Positions 1-6,196 of a stretch of 6,472 bases of DNA are shown here, in pieces. Origin of the DNA: Methanobrevibacter sp. UBA586 (GTDB taxonomy: Archaea > Methanobacteriota > Methanobacteria > Methanobacteriales > Methanobacteriaceae); NCBI GenBank assembly GCA_002496065.1, contig DAII01000126.1:1231-7702 (forward strand). Direction: 5' to 3'. The position numbers and the translations under genes are program-made. A model generated the notes under the pieces. That model had not been told where the DNA came from and did not search any database. It was given only the letters and a program-made list of their open reading frames with translations. How positions within the stretch are numbered: the first letter of the stretch is position 1; the number at the start of each line of letters is the position of its first letter.

Positions 1-17
1 TAAAAAAAATCTAAAAT

Positions 18-57
18 AAAAAAAAAGGAAAAAATAATCGAAAGATTAAATTTTTCC
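18..57 (-). terminator. Hairpin plus U9 terminator after the CobN-like gene
   Basis: On the minus strand, GGAAAAA pairs with TTTTTCC (outer arms 27-33 and 51-57). An inner stem closes a 4-nt loop (arms 35-39 and 44-48), separated by a small internal loop. The hairpin is followed at once by nine T residues (complement of A18-26). This is the form of an intrinsic terminator, and oligo-U alone ends transcription in archaea. It lies about 50 nt after the stop codon of the CobN-like gene. Read on the plus strand the same hairpin has a GAAA tetraloop and a T6 tract about 6 nt downstream (64-69), so it may also stop a gene arriving from the left, outside the window. Confidence 0.7.
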
Positions 58-90
58 AAAACATTTTTTCTTCCTTTAAAGTATCTCAAA

Positions 91-121
91 ATAAAAATAA
101 AGAAGAAAATCATTCTTCTTT
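91..121 (-). terminator. Stem-loop over the stop codon with T-rich tail
   Basis: A perfect 9-bp inverted repeat (arms 99-107 and 113-121, 5-nt loop 108-112) includes the TGA stop of the CobN-like gene. On the minus strand it is followed by a T-rich run (TTTATTTTTATTTT type). It may be a first, weaker terminator or a 3'-end stability element ahead of the stronger hairpin at 27-57. The stem is all AAG/CTT repeats in lysine and glutamate codons, so chance formation is possible. Confidence 0.35.
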
Positions 122-3100
122 TCTATTTTTAAGATATCCTATACCAAACAATGCAACTAACACTATGACTGCGATAATGACAATAGCAGGAGTAGAAGAT
201 TCCCCAGTAATTGCTTTTTTATTAACATTTTTATTAATTTCATAAGCTTCCTGACTTTCTCCACTTTTACCTGCATCGTTTTGACTTGTAGAAGTAGCTG
301 AACTGCCACTTCCTCCATGCCCTATTTCGGCACCAGTAACTGGTTTATCACCGACTGGAGATGTAGCTGCAGCCTCACCCTCATTGACATTTGAAGTTCC
401 GTTTACTTTAACGTAGTCGTCAATATCCTGACTTTGGTTTGGATCTTTTTCATTATCAACAGAGGACTCATCTTCATAAATCATTTCTTGTAAAGTAGCA
501 GCAGCTAAAACTTCTGCATACTGCTTTTTAGATTCATCACTTAAAGTACTTACTTGCAATACTATTTTGTTGAAATTAATGTTGCTACAAGTGTGGTGAA
601 AACATGCAACACCATAATCCACTGAATTTTGAACTAATTGGTTAGCTAAATCCTCTAGATTTTTTCTAGTTTTCGAATCTAAAGAGTCTAGGAAATTAGC
701 CATTTCTTCAGCTGAAATGGAATCTGAAGTTAGGAAATTTTTAAATGAACTATCCACTGGATTGCCCTCACTATCTGTCATTTCCCATTTATTATTTAAA
801 GCCAAGTATAAACCCCATGCAGCATCAGAGGAAGATGAAGCTGCACTGGTGACTGAATTTGTATACTGATTCATGTAAATAATTGCATCAGCTACATTAT
901 TTCCTAATTGAGTATTTAAACTACCTCCTGTAGTGACCAAATATCCAAATAGATTTTGGAGTTTGCTTGAAAATGCATTTTTACCCATGTCTGTTTTACC
1001 CCACTCATCAAGGTATTTTGTATTGGTTAAAAATGATCTTATTTCAAATTCTATTTGTTCCTTATCGCTTCTGGAAATGTAATTGTTTTTGTTTCTAATA
1101 TCCACAAAAGTGGCATCTGGGTTTGCACCTAACTGAATAGCTGCATTTTTTAAACCTCCAAACCAATCATAGTAGTCATCGCTGTCAAGAACTCTCCAAG
1201 TACTGTCTAAATTTTGAGTGATTAAGTCAGTTTTACCAAGTAAAAATTTATAATCCTCTTTTTCTTCTGTAATGACTATTTTACCGTTTTCATCAATAGT
1301 CCATGAATTAGATACTTTATTAAGATATATGTCAGCTAAAACTTGGTTTACGGTATCAATATTCCAATTTGCAGTATTTGGAACAAAAGTACTCATTCCA
1401 GTACCCTCCAATACATTGCCTGGAAGACCAAACAATCTATTTAATGAAGGATTTTCAGCATAATGCTTTTTCACATAATTTACATCAGCACCTTCATCTG
1501 GAGCATTGAAAGCCAAGCGAGTAGCAGTTACTAACCAATTAATCCAATTTACATTACTAGTTACCATACTAGCATATACATCTATTCTTGGTCTGTTAAC
1601 TACAGTACCATTAGATAATGTAACTTTTAATTCATTTAATGGCAATAATTCAACACCATCTACAGTTCCAGTTCTGGTCCATGTTGGTTTGCAACCTAAG
1701 AAGTATAGGAACTCAGAAATTCCAATACCTTCAGTTCTTGATATTTCAGTACCCCATAAGATTAATGCAGTAAGTTCTGGCCATTTGCCATGTTTCTCAT
1801 AATAATCTACAAGAACCATATCAACAATCTTTTTAGCAGATTCAAATGAAGCCTTGGACGGCACCTTTGTATGATCTGTTGCATATCCATTATAACCTGT
1901 TGGAATGGAATTTGCATATGCTGGATCTGCAAATAATCCTCCTTTAATATAACCTCCGTTTAACGCTGTTAATAATGCGTCCCATTCATTATTAGCATAA
2001 ATGTTTAAAATGACTTGTGCTATATATAGGGAATCATCATATAATGGTGAGTTTTTATCAAAATTATACAATTTAGCTAATTCATCACATGTTGTTCCAT
2101 TAACAATTAATCCAACCATAGAACGTAGCATAGCTTTAATCAATTTAACCTGATTTTCATAGAGAGGATTACATGAAAGAGAATCATAAAAACTGACCCC
2201 TTTTAAATTTTCAAATAAAAACTCAGCAATATGATCATAAACATTGGTTTGAGAAGACACAATAGTTATAACTTCTTCAATAAGATTATCACCATATAAA
2301 ACCTGACCTAATGTGTGAAGACCTAACGGGTTAAAATCATTTTCCATTTCATCTAAATATATATGTAACTCATCTAACCACTCATCAAATGTCTGATTTT
2401 CACCTTTTGCGGAGAATCCTACAGCATGTGCAAGTTTGATGATTTCCTCCCTATAACTTTCTGCATTGGAAGATACATTAAGCTTAATGGCATTTTTATA
2501 ACCTGTAATAGCATTAGATAATAATGAATAGTTACCATATAATTCTGATGAAACTATAGCTGGAGTCATATGAGTAATCATTAATGCTCCAAGCCTATCA
2601 CGAGCAACCATAGCTTCTCCAGGATTGGATACAATGTATGGATAGATAGTCGGAATTGAAGTCAGCTCAAAAGTCCAATCGCCTTCTTGCACTCCAATTT
2701 GATGACCTGGTAAAAATTCCAATGTACCATGTGTACCCATATTGATGATAACATCAGTTTGTGCTGTTTTATCTAACCATTTATAAAAAGCAACATATTG
2801 TTGATGTGGTGGTAATGTAGTGTCATGATAATTAGTTACTTCTTCCCATCCTCTACTTGGTTGGAAAGTAATAAACACATTCCCATATTGAATACCTGGT
2901 ATTACAATATATGAATTGTTATATACCATTATCTTACCTAAACCTTCACCCCAATAATCAACTAATTGTTTCATGGAGTCACCATTAATATCTGAGACTA
3001 GCTGATTGTATTGCTCAAGTGAAATTAATTGATTGTTAGCCCTCAATGCATCCCAATTTTGTTCCACATACTGGTTAAGTAAACCTTGAGCCCAAGTACC

Positions 3101-4927
3101 TTTATTACCGAAATTAGCTATAATATCACCTAATTGCTTAACATTAGGAATATCTTCTTTAGCCATTCCAATATCATAACCATTGTCAACTAAAAGTTCT
3201 AAAAGATCATGAACACTTTGATAAACATCCAAGTATGAAGCACCAATTTCTGCTTTTCCAGGAGGGTAATTATAAAGTACAATGGTGATTTTTTTATCAT
3301 CATTTTGTTTGTCTTTGAGATTTGCCCATCCTAAAGTCATTTTAACTAACTTTTCAACACCAGATTCAATTACATGAACTTTGCCCAAGTCATCAATATA
3401 TGAAGTTACAATAGCACCAAAAACACCTTCAAAACTAGGGATTGTAACTGCATATGTCCAACTCATTTGAGGTCCCAATTCACTATTAAATTCCTCTTGA
3501 GAAATGTCATTTACTGCCTTAAGAATTGTCAAATCAAGACTAGACAAATCATTAACTGCAGAGCTATTTGACATGCCCGCATAATCAAGAGACCAAGAAT
3601 AAAGTGAATTTACTGAGGATACTCCGATGGTTGAAGCTTTTGCAATATCAAGCAATATGGAAGACATACTAGGAGAAGTTCCTAACTGATAGATGTTGAA
3701 TGCAGGCCTTCCTTCTGCTTCATATTTTCTAATTAAAGTGTCAATTAATTCACCTCCAGTATAGTAGCTAACAATTGCAATAAAGGAGTTTTTGACTTCT
3801 TTGTTTTGTTTATACCAAGTTTCAAATGTATTCATGAAATTCGCTGGAGTTGCATTAACTTTCAACCATTCGGCACATTCATCAGTCATCCAATTCAAAC
3901 TACCTATACCATCATGATTATAACCAGGATTTGATAAAATCCAACTATTAATCTGTTTTTGGGATGGAGTGTTGGTTAAAGTACCTAAATCTGGATGATA
4001 AATTCCCATTGAAGAGGCTAACAATGGAGTTCTATTAGAATCCAAAGTGGGATTTGCATATTTTGATGGGTTGATTAAATATTTTATATAATCCAAAAGG
4101 TTGAACATGTTTTGACTTAAAACTTTCTCATCAGGAGTGTCTTCTGCTTGGAAATAAGATCCTATATATGTGTTTTCTAAGGAATTGACATTATTATTAG
4201 ATGGACTGCCCCCTACATAATGAAGATTAATGGCATCCAATAGCTCATCAGAATAAACTCCAAAAGTATATGCAATCATATAATTTTCATATGCTGGAGA
4301 GTCTTTTAATACATCGACATTAAATGTGTATGTAGGACCATCAATATACATATCTAACTGTATGAAATTAGCATATTCAAACATCCATTCTTTACTTTTT
4401 TGATAACTTGTTGTTGAAACGTAACAAACTCTTTTGGATAAATTCATCAATACATCAATCTTTTCGTTGTGACTATTGTAATCTACGAAGAACAAAATAT
4501 CGGGGTAGAATACATAGTCGATGTAATATTTATTTGAAAGTTTGATGTTTTTAGAATAAACTTCATATGTGTCCAATGCAATATTAATTTTATAATTTCC
4601 TTGAGGTAGACTAACAGATAACAAACCGTTGGAATTTGTTTTTCCTTCGAAAACCTTACTATTGGCTGAATCAAAAATTGTAATTGTAGCATTATTCGTT
4701 GGAACACCATCTTCTACCCAAGTCCTATTGGCTTCCACATAAGAATCCTTAATGTCAAATTCTATGACTCCCTCATTAACACCCCTATCTGCAACATTGG
4801 AATTATCATCAAATATACTAGAATTAATATCAGTACTATTTAAATCCATAGCTGAAACTGAATTAAGAGTTAAAAGTAATATACCTAGCAAAAATAAAAC
4901 TATAAAGACATTGTTTCTTATTTTAAT
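110..4927 (-). CDS. Exported, membrane-anchored CobN/ChlH-family chelatase-like protein
   Basis: The predicted protein is 1605 aa from an ATT start at 4927, chosen because GGAGGTGA lies 4 nt upstream and the reading gives a proper signal peptide (n-region MKIRNN, hydrophobic core 7-21, likely cleavage after VSA at 26). Next comes an Asn/Ser/Asp-rich stretch with N-x-S/T sequons, then a small beta-sandwich-like domain (about 55-132). The rest to about 1440 is a CobN/ChlH body. Family blocks seen are PPGKAEIG (555-562), LPPHQQYVAFYKWL (around 705-718), MGTHGTLEFLPG (730-741), NPGEAM (768-773), LWGTEISRTEGIG (1057-1069), RPRIDV (1112-1117) and YYDWFGG (1252-1258). A Cys-His motif is at 1442-1447, an acidic then Gly/Ser/Thr linker at about 1487-1578, a membrane helix at 1580-1599 and a basic tail after it. 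Classical CobN inserts cobalt into a corrin ring with ATP-driven CobS/CobT; no such partner is visible here. Predicted location outside the membrane makes tetrapyrrole or metal capture as likely as chelation; the substrate is unknown. Confidence 0.9.
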   Translation of the reverse strand: MKIRNNVFIVLFLLGILLLTLNSVSAMDLNSTDINSSIFDDNSNVADRGVNEGVIEFDIKDSYVEANRTWVEDGVPTNNATITIFDSANSKVFEGKTNSNGLLSVSLPQGNYKINIALDTYEVYSKNIKLSNKYYIDYVFYPDILFFVDYNSHNEKIDVLMNLSKRVCYVSTTSYQKSKEWMFEYANFIQLDMYIDGPTYTFNVDVLKDSPAYENYMIAYTFGVYSDELLDAINLHYVGGSPSNNNVNSLENTYIGSYFQAEDTPDEKVLSQNMFNLLDYIKYLINPSKYANPTLDSNRTPLLASSMGIYHPDLGTLTNTPSQKQINSWILSNPGYNHDGIGSLNWMTDECAEWLKVNATPANFMNTFETWYKQNKEVKNSFIAIVSYYTGGELIDTLIRKYEAEGRPAFNIYQLGTSPSMSSILLDIAKASTIGVSSVNSLYSWSLDYAGMSNSSAVNDLSSLDLTILKAVNDISQEEFNSELGPQMSWTYAVTIPSFEGVFGAIVTSYIDDLGKVHVIESGVEKLVKMTLGWANLKDKQNDDKKITIVLYNYPPGKAEIGASYLDVYQSVHDLLELLVDNGYDIGMAKEDIPNVKQLGDIIANFGNKGTWAQGLLNQYVEQNWDALRANNQLISLEQYNQLVSDINGDSMKQLVDYWGEGLGKIMVYNNSYIVIPGIQYGNVFITFQPSRGWEEVTNYHDTTLPPHQQYVAFYKWLDKTAQTDVIINMGTHGTLEFLPGHQIGVQEGDWTFELTSIPTIYPYIVSNPGEAMVARDRLGALMITHMTPAIVSSELYGNYSLLSNAITGYKNAIKLNVSSNAESYREEIIKLAHAVGFSAKGENQTFDEWLDELHIYLDEMENDFNPLGLHTLGQVLYGDNLIEEVITIVSSQTNVYDHIAEFLFENLKGVSFYDSLSCNPLYENQVKLIKAMLRSMVGLIVNGTTCDELAKLYNFDKNSPLYDDSLYIAQVILNIYANNEWDALLTALNGGYIKGGLFADPAYANSIPTGYNGYATDHTKVPSKASFESAKKIVDMVLVDYYEKHGKWPELTALILWGTEISRTEGIGISEFLYFLGCKPTWTRTGTVDGVELLPLNELKVTLSNGTVVNRPRIDVYASMVTSNVNWINWLVTATRLAFNAPDEGADVNYVKKHYAENPSLNRLFGLPGNVLEGTGMSTFVPNTANWNIDTVNQVLADIYLNKVSNSWTIDENGKIVITEEKEDYKFLLGKTDLITQNLDSTWRVLDSDDYYDWFGGLKNAAIQLGANPDATFVDIRNKNNYISRSDKEQIEFEIRSFLTNTKYLDEWGKTDMGKNAFSSKLQNLFGYLVTTGGSLNTQLGNNVADAIIYMNQYTNSVTSAASSSSDAAWGLYLALNNKWEMTDSEGNPVDSSFKNFLTSDSISAEEMANFLDSLDSKTRKNLEDLANQLVQNSVDYGVACFHHTCSNINFNKIVLQVSTLSDESKKQYAEVLAAATLQEMIYEDESSVDNEKDPNQSQDIDDYVKVNGTSNVNEGEAAATSPVGDKPVTGAEIGHGGSGSSATSTSQNDAGKSGESQEAYEINKNVNKKAITGESSTPAIVIIAVIVLVALFGIGYLKNRKEE

Positions 4928-4931
4928 ATTT

Positions 4932-4939
4932 TCACCTCC
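4932..4939 (-). promoter_or_regulatory. Ribosome binding site GGAGGTGA that decides the AUU start
   Basis: Eight bases, GGAGGTGA, match the archaeal anti-Shine-Dalgarno sequence (16S end ATCACCTCC) perfectly. Four bases later, in the chelatase frame, comes ATT (4927-4925), then AAA ATA AGA. The other full site in the window (AGGTGA at 6191-6196) has a similar gap to its ATG. The TTG at 4891 is about 40 nt too far away to use this site. Confidence 0.75.
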
Positions 4940-4968
4940 ATTTAAATTAATTATTAAACCATAGAAAT

Positions 4969-4976
4969 AATATAAA
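4969..4976 (-). promoter_or_regulatory. Candidate TATA box, proximal, for the CobN-like gene
   Basis: TTTATATT on the minus strand is close to the methanogen box A consensus TTTATATA. A start about 25 nt downstream (near 4947) would give a leader of about 20 nt that just includes the ribosome binding site. The region is extremely AT-rich, so similar matches arise by chance. The identical 8-mer also occurs at 5060-5067. Confidence 0.35.
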
Positions 4977-5059
4977 CGAAATAAAAAAATAAAAAAATAT
5001 ATTATAAACTACAATTGAAGTTTGATTAAAGTAATATTTAAGTTTATTTATATTTATAA

Positions 5060-5067
5060 AATATAAA
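5060..5067 (-). promoter_or_regulatory. Candidate TATA box, distal, for the CobN-like gene
   Basis: A second TTTATATT on the minus strand. Transcription from it would start near 5038 and have to cross two T7 runs (complement of 4991-4997 and 4983-4989) before the gene. Those runs would tend to end transcription in an archaeon, which makes this box the weaker choice unless the T7 runs act as an attenuator. Confidence 0.2.
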
Positions 5068-5130
5068 GTTAATTTGAATAACAAATATATTAAATAAAAT
5101 AATTATTATAATAAATAAAACAAACTTGAT

Positions 5131-5153
5131 AAAAAAATCATCTATAAAAAAAA
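5131..5153 (-). terminator. Oligo-U terminators after RNase P RNA
   Basis: Reading the minus strand past the end of the RNase P RNA there is a T8 run (complement of 5146-5153) about 8 nt downstream and a T7 run (complement of 5131-5137) soon after. Archaeal RNA polymerase ends transcription at such oligo-U tracts without needing a hairpin, so this pair is the likely end of the tRNA/RNase P RNA transcript. Confidence 0.6.
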
Positions 5154-5160
5154 TAATTAT

Positions 5161-5449
5161 AGCCTGTTAAGAGTAACCCACCTTCTGTTTAACAGCATTC
5201 ATCTTAGCGAACTACCTTGCCTAGAACAGTTCATTATCGGCACTTTTGTTCTTGCATCCTATGGAATGGCCGTTTCACCGATTCTTTAGATGTCCTCAAT
5301 TAAATATCATCGTCAACCATCTAAAGCCGTGTCGTTTCTGCTCCATTGTCATGCCTCTCAGCATACGTCTTTAAACGCCATAGTCTGTAACGATGGGCGG
5401 AGTTTCCTTAGTTTTTTAAAAAAAAACCAGCAGCTGTCTTTAACTTGCT
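5161..5449 (-). ncRNA. rnpB: RNase P RNA, archaeal
   Basis: This is the catalytic RNA of RNase P, which removes the 5' leaders of precursor tRNAs together with several archaeal proteins. The 5' block AAGGAAACTCCGCC (around 5396-5409) and the 3' block ACAGAAGGTGGGTTACT (5173-5189) are the conserved CR-I and CR-V regions. They form helix P4: AAC, a bulged U (complement of A5401), then CCGCC pair with GGTGGGTT (5175-5182). P1 closes the ends (AGC and GTTAA pair with GCT and TTAAC), P2 is ACAGC with GCTGT, and P3 is an A/U-rich hairpin at 5409-5429. GCAGAAACGACACGGC and GGTGAAACGGCC are further conserved internal segments. At 289 nt it is a usual archaeal length. The ends are set by P1 pairing and may be off by a few bases. 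It lies 24 nt after the initiator tRNA with no clear promoter of its own. Confidence 0.93.
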
Positions 5450-5473
5450 ATAATTATGAAAATAAATTAAAGT

Positions 5474-5547
<74 letters not shown>

Positions 5548-5572
5548 ATACGAAAAAAACAGTAAATAAAAC

Positions 5573-5591
5573 TACAATATAATATATTGTA
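5573..5591. repeat. 19-nt perfect palindrome at the RNA-unit promoter
   Basis: TACAATATA, a central A, then TATATTGTA: 9-bp arms with perfect symmetry. It lies just downstream of the TATA box at 5599-5606, over the position where transcription of the tRNA and RNase P RNA should begin. It could be a binding site for a dimeric regulator or part of an alternative TATA element (ATATATTATA). With an almost pure AT composition, chance symmetry cannot be excluded. Confidence 0.5.
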
Positions 5592-5598
5592 ATTATGC

Positions 5599-5606
5599 TA
5601 TATAAA
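5599..5606 (-). promoter_or_regulatory. TATA box for the tRNA-Met/RNase P RNA unit
   Basis: TTTATATA on the minus strand is an exact match to the methanogen box A consensus. Transcription would begin about 25 nt downstream, near 5578, giving the tRNA a leader of about 30 nt for RNase P to remove. It lies between the terminator of the upstream protein gene and the tRNA, where a stable-RNA promoter is expected. Confidence 0.65.
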
Positions 5607-5620
5607 GTTAACTATATTCT

Positions 5621-5640
5621 TTATAAAAAATAAAAGAAGT
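5621..5640 (-). terminator. T-rich terminator after the 176-aa protein gene
   Basis: On the minus strand, CTTCTTTTATTTTTTATAA follows the stop codon at 5655 by about 15-30 nt, with runs of four and six T. No strong hairpin precedes it; only a 4-bp stem (AGTA/TACT) is visible. Oligo-U of this kind is enough for archaeal termination. It separates the protein genes from the stable-RNA promoter that begins within 20 nt. Confidence 0.5.
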
Positions 5641-5654
5641 AGAAATACTCCTAT

Positions 5655-6185
5655 TTATTTCTTTTCCAATTCACTAATTCTCTCATCGATTTTAGCTAAT
5701 TTAGACTCAGTAGTTTTTTGGAACTCTTCAGAATTTTCTTTGAATTTTTTGAAATCTTCATCCAAAGCATCTACACGACTGGTAGTGTCTTTAAATTTGG
5801 ATTCAAGTTCTGATAAGTCATCAGTGGTAGCTAAAGACCATTCCTTGATAAGTTCATCACTTTTATGATCAAGAAAAGCATCAATCTTTTTAGAGAATGC
5901 ATCGGTATTAAAACTTGACATATCAATATCACTTAATTTAACTTTGATTTTTTTACCCATTCCATCATGGTCTGCATCATCGCCATCTGTATCAACATCA
6001 CCAATAACAGATTCATCAGTGCTGTTATTTGCCTTGAAAAAGTTGTTTATATTAGCGTCAGCGTTAGTTGGAACATGATTACGGAATGATTCAATAGCTT
6101 TTGGATTGCTTTGTATGTAATAATATATAAGAACAACAACAGCCACTACCAAAATAATAATTGCAATTGCTTCTGCTATCTCCAT
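5655..6185 (-). CDS. Membrane-anchored coiled-coil protein with tandem DxDxDG loop
   Basis: I do not recognise this 176-aa protein. Residues 3-24 form one hydrophobic helix after two acidic residues. K29, R35 and H37 follow it, so the positive-inside rule suggests a cytoplasmic C-terminal part, though not firmly. A flexible Asn-rich stretch leads to a tandem acidic loop: D63-x-D65-x-D67-G68 and D70-x-D72-x-D74-G75, spaced seven residues apart like calcium-binding repeats. Residues 76-120 look helical and charged. From about 124 to 174 hydrophobic residues (L124, L127, F131, V138, L141, F145, F148, F155, L163, I166, I170, L173) follow a heptad-like pattern, so a coiled coil that could form oligomers. 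The ATG at 6185 is preferred over an in-frame GTG at 6194, because AGGTGA ends 5 nt before the ATG and would overlap the GTG. It overlaps no gene but is coupled to the upstream one. Confidence 0.75.
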   Translation of the reverse strand: MEIAEAIAIIILVVAVVVLIYYYIQSNPKAIESFRNHVPTNADANINNFFKANNSTDESVIGDVDTDGDDADHDGMGKKIKVKLSDIDMSSFNTDAFSKKIDAFLDHKSDELIKEWSLATTDDLSELESKFKDTTSRVDALDEDFKKFKENSEEFQKTTESKLAKIDERISELEKK

Positions 6186-6190
6186 AGAAA

Positions 6191-6196
6191 TCACCT
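6191..6196 (-). promoter_or_regulatory. Ribosome binding site inside the upstream stop codon
   Basis: AGGTGA on the minus strand begins within the TAG stop (6195-6197) of the upstream coiled-coil gene and lies 5 nt before the ATG at 6185. It fixes the start of the 176-aa protein at that ATG rather than the GTG at 6194, and makes the two genes a translationally coupled pair. Confidence 0.75.

Larger units (their letters stand above)
4940..5130. other. AT-rich intergenic spacer without a gene
   Basis: This stretch between the RNase P RNA terminators and the CobN-like gene is almost entirely A and T. No convincing open frame, RNA gene or repeat is seen beyond the candidate TATA boxes and two adjacent A7 runs (4983-4989, 4991-4997). 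A frame stays open upstream of the chelatase start for some distance but has no ATG, GTG or TTG, so it is not taken as coding. Confidence 0.6.

Noticed and set aside
1272..1802. Two plus-strand open frames inside the CobN-like gene (1272-1463 and 1506-1802)
   Set aside because: Both are antisense shadows of conserved chelatase blocks with no ribosome binding site.
4889..4891. TTG as the start of the CobN-like protein
   Set aside because: No ribosome binding site lies upstream, and the leader would be 14 residues without a basic n-region. The ATT at 4927 has a perfect site and restores a full signal peptide.
4483..4964. Minus-strand frame 4483-4710 and plus-strand frame 4752-4964
   Set aside because: Both overlap the N-terminal coding part of the CobN-like gene in other frames, with no binding site or credible protein.
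4983..4997. Twin A7 runs as a tandem repeat or attenuator
   Set aside because: Simple runs are expected in spacers this AT-rich; no hairpin or leader peptide supports attenuation.
6192..6194. GTG as the start of the 176-aa protein
   Set aside because: The GTG is part of the AGGTGA ribosome binding site itself; the ATG 9 nt downstream is correctly spaced from it.
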